Made by a program: the position numbers and the translations under genes. Below the pieces are notes generated by a model. That model searched no databases. It saw nothing but the letters and a program-made list of their open reading frames with translations, and was not told the origin of the DNA. A DNA stretch of 64,000 nucleotides from an uncultured Lachnospiraceae bacterium (GTDB lineage Bacteria; Bacillota; Clostridia; Lachnospirales; Lachnospiraceae). The number at the start of each line of letters is the position of its first letter. Position 1 is the stretch's first letter. The stretch is from contig CAJUFU010000006.1 of assembly GCA_910585555.1 (NCBI GenBank), positions 13,036 through 77,035 of the forward strand. The letters run 5' to 3'. Of the stretch, positions 25,842 to 34,646 are shown in pieces.

Positions 25842-27020
25842 ATGTACAAATCGTTCTTAATCAAGTACGCTGAAATTGGTGTGAAAGGAAAGAACCGCTA
25901 CCTGTTTGAGGAAGCGCTGGTCAAACAGATTAAATATGCCCTGAAAAAGGCAGAGGGTGAATTTGCTGTGCGCAGGACGGACGGGCGTATTTATGTGGAC
26001 GCGCTTACGGAGTTTGATTACGATGAGACTGTGGAGAATTTACAGAAAGTGTTCGGCATCTCTGGGATATGTCCTGTGGTGCATGTGGAGGACGAAGGAT
26101 TTGAAAAGCTGGGTGAGGCGGTAGTCCGTTATATAGACGATGTGTATCCGGACAAGCATAAGACATTCAAAGTGGCGGCCAGACGGGCACGCAAAAACTA
26201 TCCCCTCAATTCCATGGAGATTAATATGGAATTGGGCGGCATTCTTTTGGATGCCTATCCGGAGATGCGAGTGGATGTACATAAGCCCGACATCCTTCTC
26301 AATGTGGAGATTCGGGATATGATCTATCTGTATTCCGAGATCATACCGGGGCCGGGCGGGATGCCTGTGGGGACAGGCGGCAAAGCGATGCTTCTTCTTT
26401 CCGGCGGCATCGATTCCCCGGTGGCAGGCTGGATGATTGCCAAGCGGGGTGTGAAGATTGACGCAGTATATTTTCATGCACCGCCTTATACCAGTGAACG
26501 GGCAAAGCAGAAGGTGGTGGACTTAGCAAAGAAGGTGGCGGCCTATACGGGGCCGATTTATCTGCATGTGATTAACTTTACGGATATCCAGCTCTATATA
26601 TATGACAAGTGTCCCCACGATGAACTGACGATCATCATGCGCCGTTATATGATGCGCATTGCGGAGCATATTGCCAGACAGACAGAATGCCTGGGACTGA
26701 TTACCGGGGAGAGCATCGGCCAGGTGGCGTCCCAGACCATGCACAGCCTTGCAGCGACCAATGAGGTCTGCACAATGCCTGTTTATCGGCCTTTGATTGG
26801 GTTTGATAAGATGGAGATTGTGGAAGTTTCAGAGAAGATAGATACCTATGAGACATCCATACTTCCTTATGAGGACTGCTGTACCATCTTTGTGGCCAAG
26901 CATCCTGTGACGAAGCCAAACTTAAATATTATTAGAAAACATGAAAAGAATCTGCAGGAGAAGATAGAGGAGCTGGTGGAGACGGCAATTGCGGAAGAAG
27001 AGTTGATTGTTGTCCGCTAG
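25842..27020 (+). CDS. thiI: tRNA 4-thiouridine synthase ThiI (no rhodanese domain)
   Basis: ThiI adenylates U8 of tRNA and transfers sulfur to make 4-thiouridine. The 392-residue protein has an N-terminal ferredoxin-like and THUMP region (about 60-165), then the PP-loop pyrophosphatase motif LLSGGIDSPVAGWM near residue 185 and YEDCCTIFVAKHP near the end. It stops before the C-terminal rhodanese domain found in E. coli, as is normal in Firmicutes, where the neighbouring cysteine desulfurase supplies sulfur directly. The start at 25842 follows GGGAG; a reading 12 nt longer is less likely. Confidence 0.95.
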   Translation: MYKSFLIKYAEIGVKGKNRYLFEEALVKQIKYALKKAEGEFAVRRTDGRIYVDALTEFDYDETVENLQKVFGISGICPVVHVEDEGFEKLGEAVVRYIDDVYPDKHKTFKVAARRARKNYPLNSMEINMELGGILLDAYPEMRVDVHKPDILLNVEIRDMIYLYSEIIPGPGGMPVGTGGKAMLLLSGGIDSPVAGWMIAKRGVKIDAVYFHAPPYTSERAKQKVVDLAKKVAAYTGPIYLHVINFTDIQLYIYDKCPHDELTIIMRRYMMRIAEHIARQTECLGLITGESIGQVASQTMHSLAATNEVCTMPVYRPLIGFDKMEIVEVSEKIDTYETSILPYEDCCTIFVAKHPVTKPNLNIIRKHEKNLQEKIEELVETAIAEEELIVVR

Positions 27021-27027
27021 GAGGAAC

Positions 27028-27060
27028 AAAAAAGAACCACTTACTCTGTGTAAGTGATTC
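27028..27060 (-). terminator. Terminator of the leftward HPr-like gene
   Basis: GAATCACTTAC/GTAAGTGGTTC (27060-27050 and 27044-27034, one wobble) followed on the minus strand by TTTTTTG. It also separates the convergent thiI transcript. Confidence 0.8.
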
Positions 27061-27081
27061 TCTCTGTTTTCTTGATAAGTA

Positions 27082-27312
27082 CTAGATGATGTAGGGTTTT
27101 AAGGTCTCCATCACTTCATCGATGCCCTCCTCGGCGTGGATGTTGAGGTCGATGGGCTTTGATAAATCTAAGCTGAAGATACCCATGATAGATTTTGCGT
27201 CGATGACGTATCTGCCGGACACTAAATCAAAATCATAATCAAACTTTGTGATATCGTTCACAAATGATTTAACCTTATCAATAGAATTCAATGAAATCTG
27301 TACTGTTTTCAT
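27082..27312 (-). CDS. HPr-like protein lacking the active-site histidine
   Basis: This 76-residue protein matches the HPr fold in its second half: DAKSIMGIFSLDLSKPIDLNI carries the regulatory serine region (KSIMG, Ser46 in HPr numbering). The N-terminal part (VQISLNSIDKVKSFVNDI) lacks the GlHARPa motif with His15 that accepts phosphate from PTS enzyme I, so it cannot be a normal phosphocarrier. A regulatory role resembling Crh of Bacillus is possible; this is inference. AGGAGG lies 9 nt before the ATG at 27312; a longer reading upstream is unlikely. It is single, divergent from mtaB. Confidence 0.8.
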   Translation of the reverse strand: MKTVQISLNSIDKVKSFVNDITKFDYDFDLVSGRYVIDAKSIMGIFSLDLSKPIDLNIHAEEGIDEVMETLKPYII

Positions 27313-27414
27313 TTCGGAATTACCTCCTTTGCTTATTATGTCTTCTGCTTTAATACTAAATGCTGGAAGTATAAAAGTCAATGATAAAACAATACAAAAA
27401 ACGCGGAGATTACC

Positions 27415-28800
27415 ATGAAAAGTGTAGCACTACATAATCTGGGATGCAAAGTGAACAGCTATGAATTAGATGTTATGCAACAAATGCTGCTGGAAAAAGG
27501 GTATGAAATTGTATCATTTGATAAAGCGGCAGATATTTATATTGTAAATACCTGCACTGTCACCAATATCGCGGACAGGAAAAGCCGCCAGATGCTTCAT
27601 CGCGCGCGGAAAATGAATCCCCAGGCTGTGGTTGTGGCGGTGGGATGCTATGTACAGACAGGACAGGATGTCATTGAGAGAGACGGTACGGTGGACCTTG
27701 CCATCGGCAATAATCGGAAGAAAGATTTGGTGGAGATTTTAGAAAAGTATTTGGCAAAGCGGGAAGAAAGTAAGAACGTCAAAGAGTCTGCAACGCCGGA
27801 TAAAGAGCTGACACAGGATGGGGAAGCATCCGTTTTGCGGCCTGCGGTGTGTGATATCATTGACATTAATCACACCAGCGAATATGAGGAGATGACCTTA
27901 AAAAAGACGGCGGAGCATACACGGGCTTATATCAAGATTCAGGACGGCTGTAACCAATTCTGTTCTTACTGCATCATACCTTATGCCAGAGGACGGGTCA
28001 GGAGCAGGGGACAGGAGGAGATTATCAGGGAAGTACAAGGAATCGCGGCGAAAGGATATCAGGAGATTGTTCTGACGGGAATTCACATCAGTTCCTACGG
28101 GACGGACAGAGGGGGGTGTGAACTGCTTTCGCTGCTTAAGAAGCTTCATGAGATAGAGGGGATAAGGAGAATCCGCCTGGGTTCCTTGGAACCCCGTATC
28201 GTGACGGAGGCGTTTGCAGAAAAGATCAGCGCGATGCCGAAAGTCTGTCCCCATTTCCACCTTTCTCTGCAAAGCGGCAGTGATGCGGTGCTTCGCAGGA
28301 TGAACAGGAAATATAGTAAAGAGGAATATTTTCAGGCAACGGAATATTTGAGGCGTTTCTATGAGAAGCCGGCAATTACCACGGATGTGATTGTGGGATT
28401 TCCGGGTGAGACACAGGAGGAGTTTGAGGAGACGGAAGCATTTTTACGCCGGGTAGACTTCTTTGAGATGCATATTTTTAAATATTCCAGGCGGGAAGGC
28501 ACAGGGGCGGCCAAGATGGAAGGGCAGCTTACGGAAGCGGAAAAAGGCAGGCGCAGTGCGGTCCTTTTGGAGCTGGAACGGGAGATGTCCCATCGATACC
28601 GGGCCGGTTTTATTGATTTGGAAGTGGAAGTTTTGTTTGAGGAAAAGCAGACGAAAGACGGGAAGACATATTGGATTGGCCATACGCCGCAGTATATAAA
28701 GGCAGCAAAGATTGCACGGGATGGAGAAAATCTGCATAATACCATTGGAAGCGGACGAATCAGCGGATTTTTGGAAGAGGATATCATGTTGTTTGGTTAA
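27415..28800 (+). CDS. mtaB: tRNA t6A37 methylthiotransferase MtaB
   Basis: MtaB is a radical-SAM enzyme that adds a methylthio group to t6A at tRNA position 37. The 461-residue protein has the UPF0004 domain (HNLGCKVNSYELDVMQQ, VNTCTVTNIADRKSRQ, VGCYVQTG, with three cluster cysteines). The radical SAM motif CNQFCSYCIIPYARGRVRS lies near residue 180, then HFHLSLQSGSDAVLRRMNRKY. The C-terminus ends in a TRAM-like region. CGGAG lies upstream. It is the first rightward gene after the divergent HPr-like gene. Confidence 0.95.
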   Translation: MKSVALHNLGCKVNSYELDVMQQMLLEKGYEIVSFDKAADIYIVNTCTVTNIADRKSRQMLHRARKMNPQAVVVAVGCYVQTGQDVIERDGTVDLAIGNNRKKDLVEILEKYLAKREESKNVKESATPDKELTQDGEASVLRPAVCDIIDINHTSEYEEMTLKKTAEHTRAYIKIQDGCNQFCSYCIIPYARGRVRSRGQEEIIREVQGIAAKGYQEIVLTGIHISSYGTDRGGCELLSLLKKLHEIEGIRRIRLGSLEPRIVTEAFAEKISAMPKVCPHFHLSLQSGSDAVLRRMNRKYSKEEYFQATEYLRRFYEKPAITTDVIVGFPGETQEEFEETEAFLRRVDFFEMHIFKYSRREGTGAAKMEGQLTEAEKGRRSAVLLELEREMSHRYRAGFIDLEVEVLFEEKQTKDGKTYWIGHTPQYIKAAKIARDGENLHNTIGSGRISGFLEEDIMLFG

Positions 28801-28850
28801 TTTTATGAGGGACGCAAGGGGGTATTTGCGGGTAAGTCCAGACTTTGTGA

Positions 28851-28879
28851 TTGAATTTTGTGTGACGATAGAGTATTAT
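28851..28879 (+). promoter_or_regulatory. Possible promoter of the ireB-ruvX block
   Basis: TTGAAT (28851-28856) and TATTAT (28874-28879) are 17 bp apart, about 50 bp before the IreB gene. Matches are moderate only. Confidence 0.4.
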
Positions 28880-28930
28880 GGTAATAATAGGTATAAAACA
28901 AATCGAGACGATAGATAAGGGCGTGAGACG

Positions 28931-29197
28931 ATGCAGGATTTAGAAAATACACAATTTTTTACAGTTGAGACCGAACCGGAGACAGGCGTTAAACTGGTGC
29001 TGTCTACGGTGTATGAGGCACTGACAGAGAAAGGGTATAATCCGGTCAATCAGATTGTGGGATATATTATGTCCGGGGATCCCACTTATATTACGAGTCA
29101 TAAGAGCGCCCGCAGTCTGATTATGAAAGTGGAGCGGGATGAACTGGTAGAGGAAATGCTGGTAGAATACATTAAGAACTCTATTGTGAAAGGGTAA
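28931..29197 (+). CDS. IreB family regulatory phosphoprotein (UPF0297)
   Basis: The 88-residue protein matches IreB throughout (TQFFTVETE, LSTVYEALTEKGYNPVNQIVGYIMSGDPTYITSHKSAR). In Enterococcus IreB is a substrate of the PASTA-domain kinase IreK and modulates cephalosporin tolerance. The N-terminal Thr residues near TQFFT correspond to the phosphorylation region. It is followed by ruvX and DUF1292, the same order as yrzL-yrrK-yrzB in Bacillus. Confidence 0.92.
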   Translation: MQDLENTQFFTVETEPETGVKLVLSTVYEALTEKGYNPVNQIVGYIMSGDPTYITSHKSARSLIMKVERDELVEEMLVEYIKNSIVKG

Positions 29198-29238
29198 TGA
29201 TTGACCGATACAGTCAATACAAAAAGAGATAACACTAT

Positions 29239-29685
29239 ATGAGGATTATGGGATTGGATTTCGGTTCCAAAACAGTAGGCGTGGCCATCAGCGATCCGCT
29301 ATTGATTACGGCACAGGGAATTGAAATCATCAGACGCAAAGATGAGAATAAACTGCGGCAGACACTTGCGCGTATTGAGGAACTGATCGTGGAGTACGAA
29401 GTGTCTAAAATTGTGCTGGGTTTTCCCAAGAACATGAACGATACCCTGGGGGAAAGAGCGGCCTTATCTTTGGAGTTCCAGGACAAGCTGGAAAGAAGGA
29501 CAGGTCTGCCGGTGGTGATGTGGGATGAGCGGCTTACCACAGTGGCGGCGGATAAGGCGATGATGGAAGCGGGAATCCGCAGGGAACACCGTAAAGAACA
29601 TGTGGATAAGATTGCGGCGATATTTATTCTGCAGGGGTATCTGGACTATCTTGCCGGCAAAGAGGAGCGTGAGAAGGAGCTCTAA
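29239..29685 (+). CDS. ruvX: Putative pre-16S rRNA nuclease / RuvX (YqgF family)
   Basis: This RNase H-like protein of 148 residues starts with the metal-binding strand IMGLDFGSKTVGVAISDP. It continues with VLGFPKNMNDTLGERA and WDERLTTVAADKAM, and ends HVDKIAAIFILQGYLD, which carries the last acidic residue. Family members were proposed as Holliday junction resolvases and shown in E. coli to process 16S rRNA 5' ends. Its final codons overlap a repeated intergenic motif described elsewhere (29668-29730). Confidence 0.92.
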   Translation: MRIMGLDFGSKTVGVAISDPLLITAQGIEIIRRKDENKLRQTLARIEELIVEYEVSKIVLGFPKNMNDTLGERAALSLEFQDKLERRTGLPVVMWDERLTTVAADKAMMEAGIRREHRKEHVDKIAAIFILQGYLDYLAGKEEREKEL

Positions 29686-29735
29686 AGTCGTCCTGCCCAT
29701 GGAAGGGACGCCAAGAGAGCCTGGGGAGCGCAGTC

Positions 29736-30008
29736 ATGGAGGTTATCGTGGAAAAGATTATGTTTATGCCTGAGGGTGAGGAGGCAGTTGCATTTTATGT
29801 GTTGGAGCAGACCAGACTAGGCGGTGTGGATTATCTTCTGGTGACGGATGCAGAGACAGGGGATGGCGAGGCGCTGATCATGCGGGATACCTCAGCTTCA
29901 GAAGAGGAAGAAGCGGTATACGAGATTGTGACGGACGACGAGGAATTAAATGCAGTGGCAGCTGTATTTGAAAATATGATGGATGACGTGGATTTATTAT
30001 CATTTTAA
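29736..30008 (+). CDS. DUF1292 family protein (YrzB-like)
   Basis: This acidic 90-residue protein has the DUF1292 pattern (FYVLEQTRLGGVDYLLVTD, EAVYEIVTDDEELNAVAAVFENM). Function is unknown. The family is nearly always found with ireB and ruvX homologues, as here; the next gene starts 16 bp after it. A GGAG site lies before the ATG, within the repeated motif. Confidence 0.88.
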   Translation: MEVIVEKIMFMPEGEEAVAFYVLEQTRLGGVDYLLVTDAETGDGEALIMRDTSASEEEEAVYEIVTDDEELNAVAAVFENMMDDVDLLSF

Positions 30009-30023
30009 TGGAGGGAAGTTTTT

Positions 30024-31700
30024 TTGAAGAAAAATGAACAAGGAAAATCAGCTGGCAAGCTGAGGGTTATCCCATTAGGCGGACTTGAGCAGATTGGGCT
30101 TAATATTACTGCCTTTGAGTATGAGGATAGCATTATTGTGGTGGATTGCGGTCTGTCATTCCCGGAGGACGAGATGTTGGGAATAGACTTGGTAATCCCT
30201 GATATTACGTATTTGAAAGATAATGCGGATAAAGTGAAAGGATTTGTCATCACACATGGGCACGAAGATCATATCGGGGCACTGCCTTATGTGTTGAAGG
30301 AATTGAATGTGCCCGTCTATGCTACGAAATTGACCATGGGTATCATAGAGAATAAGCTCACAGAGCATGAACTCATGGGTACGACCAAGCGGAAGGTCGT
30401 TAAATTTGGACAGTCTGTCAATTTAGGACAGTTTCGGGTTGAATTTATTAAGACCAATCACAGTATTGTGGATGCGGCGGCGCTGGCCGTCTATTCTCCC
30501 GCAGGCGTGGTGGTGCATACGGGAGACTTTAAGGTGGATTATACACCGGTATTTGGTGACGCTATCGATCTGCAGCGCTTTGCGGAGATTGGCAGGAAAG
30601 GTGTGCTGGCGCTGATGTGCGATTCCACCAATGCGGAACGGCTGGGCTTTACGCCTTCTGAGAGGACTGTGGGACATACCTTTGATTCACTCTTTTTAGA
30701 GCATAAGGATACACGGATTCTGGTAGCTACCTTTGCATCCAATGTGGACAGGGTGCGGCAGATTATCAATACGGCGGATAAGTTTGGCCGCAAAGTGGTG
30801 GTGGAAGGCAGGAGCATGATCAATATCATAGATACTGCCTCGAAACTGGGGTATTTACAGATACCTGACCGGACGCTGATCGACGTGGAGGAGCTTAAGA
30901 ATTATCCGCCGGAACAGACGGTCATTATCACCACCGGGAGTCAGGGAGAGAGCATGGCGGCGCTTTCCCGTATGGCAGGCAACAATCATAAGAAGATTTC
31001 TATTATGCCTGGTGACACAGTTATCTTTTCATCCCATCCTATACCGGGAAATGAGAAGGCGGTGACGAACGTTATCAACGAACTGCAGATGAAAGGTGCG
31101 GATGTAATCTTTCAGGATGTGCATGTGTCTGGACATGCCTGTCAGGAGGAAATCAAGCTGATTTACTCCCTTGTGAAACCCAGATATGCCATTCCGGTTC
31201 ATGGGGAATACAAACATAGAAAAGCGCAGGCCAAGATTGCGGCGCAGCTTGGCATCCCGAAGGAAAATATCTTTATGCTGCAGTCCGGTGATGTGTTGGA
31301 GATGGATGACAACAGGGCCGATGTGACGGGCAGGGTGCCTGTGGGCGCGATTCTGGTTGACGGCCTGGGTGTGGGCGATGTGGGAAATGTGGTACTGCGT
31401 GACAGACAGCATCTGGCGGAGGACGGTATTTTGATCGTGGTGCTGGCGCTGGATTCCCACAGCGATCAATTGGTCTCTGGCCCGGATATTGTTTCCAGAG
31501 GATTTGTTTATGTGAGAGAGTCCGACGAGCTGTTGGACGAGGCAAGACTTCTTGTGGATGACGCTGTGCAGGGCTGTCTGGACAGGGGTAAGACTGACTG
31601 GGGTAAATTAAAGGGAACAATCAAGGATGTGCTCAGTGATTTTGTATGGAAGAAGACCAAGAGGCGTCCGATGATTCTGCCAATCATCATGGAAGTATAG
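30024..31700 (+). CDS. Ribonuclease J
   Basis: RNase J is a 5'-3' exonuclease and endonuclease of the metallo-beta-lactamase family, central to mRNA turnover in Firmicutes. The 558-residue protein opens with a short basic tail (MKKNEQGKSAGKLRVIPLGG) and shows the zinc motif THGHEDHIGALP (HxHxDH) near residue 78. The beta-CASP part carries GSQGESMAALSRM, FSSHPIPGNEKAV and HVSGHACQEE; IPVHGEYKHRKAQAKIA completes the metal site. It starts with TTG at 30024 after GGAGGG. RNase J1 and J2 cannot be separated here. Downstream lies a YlbF-family gene, also linked to RNA decay in Bacillus. Confidence 0.94.
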   Translation: MKKNEQGKSAGKLRVIPLGGLEQIGLNITAFEYEDSIIVVDCGLSFPEDEMLGIDLVIPDITYLKDNADKVKGFVITHGHEDHIGALPYVLKELNVPVYATKLTMGIIENKLTEHELMGTTKRKVVKFGQSVNLGQFRVEFIKTNHSIVDAAALAVYSPAGVVVHTGDFKVDYTPVFGDAIDLQRFAEIGRKGVLALMCDSTNAERLGFTPSERTVGHTFDSLFLEHKDTRILVATFASNVDRVRQIINTADKFGRKVVVEGRSMINIIDTASKLGYLQIPDRTLIDVEELKNYPPEQTVIITTGSQGESMAALSRMAGNNHKKISIMPGDTVIFSSHPIPGNEKAVTNVINELQMKGADVIFQDVHVSGHACQEEIKLIYSLVKPRYAIPVHGEYKHRKAQAKIAAQLGIPKENIFMLQSGDVLEMDDNRADVTGRVPVGAILVDGLGVGDVGNVVLRDRQHLAEDGILIVVLALDSHSDQLVSGPDIVSRGFVYVRESDELLDEARLLVDDAVQGCLDRGKTDWGKLKGTIKDVLSDFVWKKTKRRPMILPIIMEV

Positions 31701-31742
31701 ACACAACCGGTTTGGGGTAAGGTACTTTAAGGAGGAAGCAGC

Positions 31743-32078
31743 ATGTCAGACAGCAAAATTAGAGAGGCAATCAAACAATTTGCAGATACAATCATGGCGT
31801 CAGATATTTATAAAGAGTATCTGTATCAGAGGGAAAAGATTAAAAAGCAGCCGGATTTGTATGACAAGGTAAACGAATACCGGCAGCGGAACTTTGAGCT
31901 GCAAAACGAGACGGACAGTGAGGAACTGTTTGACCGTATGGAAGCTTTTGAGAAGGAGTATGAAAAGCTCAGAGAAGACCCTCTGGTAGATGATTTTTTG
32001 AGAGCGGAACTGGCTTTCTGCCGACTGATGCAGGAGGTGGATTTACTTCTTGCGCAGGCCATAGATTTTGAGTTGTAG
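31743..32078 (+). CDS. YlbF family regulator
   Basis: The 111-residue all-helical protein matches the YlbF/YmcA family (IREAIKQFADTIMASDIYKEYLYQREKIKKQPDLYDKV, ending AELAFCRLMQEVDLLLAQAID). In Bacillus, YlbF works with YmcA and YaaT as a specificity factor for RNase Y-dependent RNA maturation. Placement 42 bp after RNase J supports an RNA-decay link here. GGAGGAAG precedes the start. Confidence 0.85.
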   Translation: MSDSKIREAIKQFADTIMASDIYKEYLYQREKIKKQPDLYDKVNEYRQRNFELQNETDSEELFDRMEAFEKEYEKLREDPLVDDFLRAELAFCRLMQEVDLLLAQAIDFEL

Positions 32079-32092
32079 AGATGGGGAATCAT

Positions 32093-32626
32093 ATGAAAAT
32101 TACAGAAATTATTGGAGGAACGGTTGAGCTTATTATTAAGATAGCCGCGTTCGTCTTTATCGTGATGTTTGTATTTAGATCGGCTTCCACAGCCTATGAT
32201 TACGGGTTTCGAGTATTTGCGGAAGAACCGGTTTCTGAGGGAGAGGGCAGGACGATCAGTATCTATGTGGAAGAGAACGTTTCTGTCAAAGAGATTGGAC
32301 AGATGCTGCAGGAGAAGGGACTGATTCGTGATGCGAACTTGTTTGTGATTCAGGAGCTTTTGTCCGAAAATCATGATAAGATACAGCCGGGCATCTATGA
32401 TCTGAATACTTCCATGACCAGTCAGGAAATGCTTGCAGTGATGGCCACAGCCTCGGAGGAAGTGGAAGAGCTTCCGGGCACCAGAGTGCCCAGCGTGGAG
32501 GAGATTACGGGCATTACGGACAATCCCGATGTGGGCGGAGAAGACAGTGACGGGGAAGAAGGCGATTCCGGAGAAGAGTCAGAAGGAGAAGAAGGCGGTT
32601 CCGGAGAAGAGGAAGCCGGAGAGTAA
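32093..32626 (+). CDS. MltG-related membrane protein lacking the catalytic domain
   Basis: This 177-residue protein has one N-terminal membrane helix (about residues 8-32, GGTVELIIKIAAFVFIVMFV). An extracellular LysM/YceG-like domain follows (ISIYVEENVSVKEIGQMLQEKGLI and IQPGIYDLNTSMTSQEMLAVM), then a Gly/Glu/Ser-rich acidic tail (residues 135-177). It resembles the N-terminal part of MltG, which cuts nascent glycan strands, but ends before the catalytic domain with its essential Glu. It occupies the yrrL position before trmR. I chose the ATG at 32093 because GGGGA lies upstream; a start at 32081 is possible. Confidence 0.7.
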   Translation: MKITEIIGGTVELIIKIAAFVFIVMFVFRSASTAYDYGFRVFAEEPVSEGEGRTISIYVEENVSVKEIGQMLQEKGLIRDANLFVIQELLSENHDKIQPGIYDLNTSMTSQEMLAVMATASEEVEELPGTRVPSVEEITGITDNPDVGGEDSDGEEGDSGEESEGEEGGSGEEEAGE

Positions 32627-32685
32627 AACGATTAGAAGAAGGAAGCGTGGGGCGGATAAAGCAGCACGACAGGAGGAGTATAGCC

Positions 32686-33330
32686 ATGATAACAGACGAG
32701 CGTATGAGCGCATTTATTGATTCTCTGGAACCTGGCAATACTCCTTTTTTAGACCAGATAGAGCGCGAAGCGAAAGAAACCAATGTGCCGATCATACGCA
32801 CCCAGACCCAGGGGCTTATCAAGTTCCTGTTGGCGGTGCAAAAGCCCATGTCCATTCTGGAAGTGGGATGTGCCATTGGCTTTTCCGCGTTATTGATGAG
32901 TGAGTATGGGCCGGAGGGATGCCGGATTACAACGATAGAGAATTATGAGAAAAGGATTCCCATCGCCAGAGAGAATTTTAGGCGGGCGGGCAGAGAGGAG
33001 CAGATTACACTGCTTGCCGGGGATGCGGCTGATATCTTAAAAGAACTAAAGGGCAGCTATGACTTTATCTTTATGGATGCGGCGAAGGGACAGTATGTGA
33101 ATTTTCTGCCGGATGTGGTGAGGCTTTTGCATACAGGCGGTATGCTGCTTTCTGACAATGTACTGCAGGATGGGGACGTGATCGAGTCAAGATTTGCAGT
33201 GACGAGAAGGAACAGGACCATACACAGCAGGATGCGGGAATATTTATATCAGGTTAAACACCATACACAGCTGGAGAGCGTGATACTTCCGGTGGGGGAC
33301 GGTGTGACATTGAGTGTGAAGATAGAGTAA
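32686..33330 (+). CDS. trmR: O-methyltransferase, probable tRNA 5-hydroxyuridine methyltransferase TrmR
   Basis: The 214-residue SAM-dependent enzyme has the SAM motif ILEVGCAIGFSALLMSEYG near residue 58, the acidic strand TIENYEKR, and the metal-binding loop FIFMDAAKGQYVNFLP. It is of the COMT-like O-methyltransferase class. In Bacillus the orthologous position (yrrM) encodes TrmR, which methylates ho5U34 of tRNA to mo5U; the U32 protein downstream (yrrN/yrrO position) makes ho5U. The pairing here supports the same role. AGGAGG precedes the ATG at 32686. Assignment is by context and motif, not by experiment. Confidence 0.8.
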   Translation: MITDERMSAFIDSLEPGNTPFLDQIEREAKETNVPIIRTQTQGLIKFLLAVQKPMSILEVGCAIGFSALLMSEYGPEGCRITTIENYEKRIPIARENFRRAGREEQITLLAGDAADILKELKGSYDFIFMDAAKGQYVNFLPDVVRLLHTGGMLLSDNVLQDGDVIESRFAVTRRNRTIHSRMREYLYQVKHHTQLESVILPVGDGVTLSVKIE

Positions 33331-33342
33331 GAGAGGTTTATC

Positions 33343-34632
33343 ATGAGAAAGAAACCCGAATTGCTGGTGCCGGCCAGTAGTCTTGAGGTATTAAAGACAG
33401 CGGTGGTTTTTGGGGCGGACGCGGTCTATATCGGCGGCGAGGCTTTTGGACTGCGGGCCAAGGCCAAGAATTTTACCATGGAGGAGATGGCGCAGGGCAT
33501 TGCCTTTGCACATGCAAGGGGTGTGCGTGTACATGTGACGGCCAATATTCTGGCTCATAATGGTGATTTGGAGGGGGCCAGAAGATATTTTCAGGAATTA
33601 AAAGAATTGGCGCCCGATGCTTTGATCATTGCGGACCCGGGGATGTTTATGCTGGCCAGGGAAATCTGTCCGGAAATAGATATTCATATCTCCACACAGG
33701 CGAATAATACCAATTATATGACTTATCAATTCTGGTATAATCAAGGGGCGAAGCGTGTGGTCTGTGCCAGAGAACTTTCTTTGCGGGAAATCAAGGAGAT
33801 TCGGGAGAACATGCCGGATGAGATGGAGATGGAGAGCTTTATTCATGGTGCCATGTGTATTTCTTATTCGGGCAGGTGTCTTCTGAGCAATTACTTTACG
33901 GGAAGAGATGCCAACCATGGGGCTTGTACCCATCCCTGCCGCTGGAAATATGCGGTGGTGGAGGAGACCAGGCCGGGGGAATATCTGCCGGTTTATGAGA
34001 ATGAGCGGGGTACTTATATTTTTAACTCCAAAGATTTGTGCATGATTGAGCACATCCCGGAGCTTATGGATGCGGGAATCGACAGTTTTAAAATAGAGGG
34101 CAGGATGAAGACGGCGCTCTATGTGGCGGCTGTGGCCCGTACTTACCGCAGGGCTATCGATGATTATCTCATTTCCGAAGAAAAGTACAAGTCCAATATG
34201 GATTGGTACAGGGCGGAGATTGCCAAATGCACTTACAGGCAGTTTACTACGGGTTTTTATTTTGGCAGGCCGGACGAGAATACACAGATTTATAACGAAA
34301 GTACCTATGTCAATGAATATACTTATCTGGGGATTGTGGGAAGCTTAACGCCGGCGCCTGATGAGGGATTTGAAACTGCCAGTGGTGCAGCGGCGCATAT
34401 GTGCGCCCGTATCGAACAGCGCAATAAATTCTGTGTGGGAGACGAGATTGAGATTATGAAGCCGGACGGCACCAACGTTCCGGTTCGTGTACTTGCCATG
34501 TATGATGAACAAGGACAGGCTGTGGAGTCCTGTCCCCATTCGAAGCAGGTGATAGATGTGAGACTGAGTCAGACGCCGGATGTTTATGATATCCTGCGCA
34601 GTAAGGCAGAAGATACGAAAGAAAAAGCGTAA
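33343..34632 (+). CDS. trhP: U32 family protein, probable tRNA uridine-34 hydroxylation protein TrhP
   Basis: The 429-residue protein is of peptidase family U32, now known to include tRNA and rRNA hydroxylation factors. It begins KPELLVPASSLEVLKTAVVFGADAV, has DIHISTQANNTNY, and carries a cysteine cluster (CISYSGRCLLSNYF, then HGACTHPCRWKY near residue 185) that fits an iron-sulfur site. KIEGRMKT follows near residue 245. TrhP with prephenate makes ho5U34, the substrate of the TrmR-like enzyme 13 bp upstream. Bacillus has two adjacent paralogues here; only one is present in this window. Confidence 0.85.
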   Translation: MRKKPELLVPASSLEVLKTAVVFGADAVYIGGEAFGLRAKAKNFTMEEMAQGIAFAHARGVRVHVTANILAHNGDLEGARRYFQELKELAPDALIIADPGMFMLAREICPEIDIHISTQANNTNYMTYQFWYNQGAKRVVCARELSLREIKEIRENMPDEMEMESFIHGAMCISYSGRCLLSNYFTGRDANHGACTHPCRWKYAVVEETRPGEYLPVYENERGTYIFNSKDLCMIEHIPELMDAGIDSFKIEGRMKTALYVAAVARTYRRAIDDYLISEEKYKSNMDWYRAEIAKCTYRQFTTGFYFGRPDENTQIYNESTYVNEYTYLGIVGSLTPAPDEGFETASGAAAHMCARIEQRNKFCVGDEIEIMKPDGTNVPVRVLAMYDEQGQAVESCPHSKQVIDVRLSQTPDVYDILRSKAEDTKEKA

Positions 34633-34646
34633 TTTGGGAGAAAATT

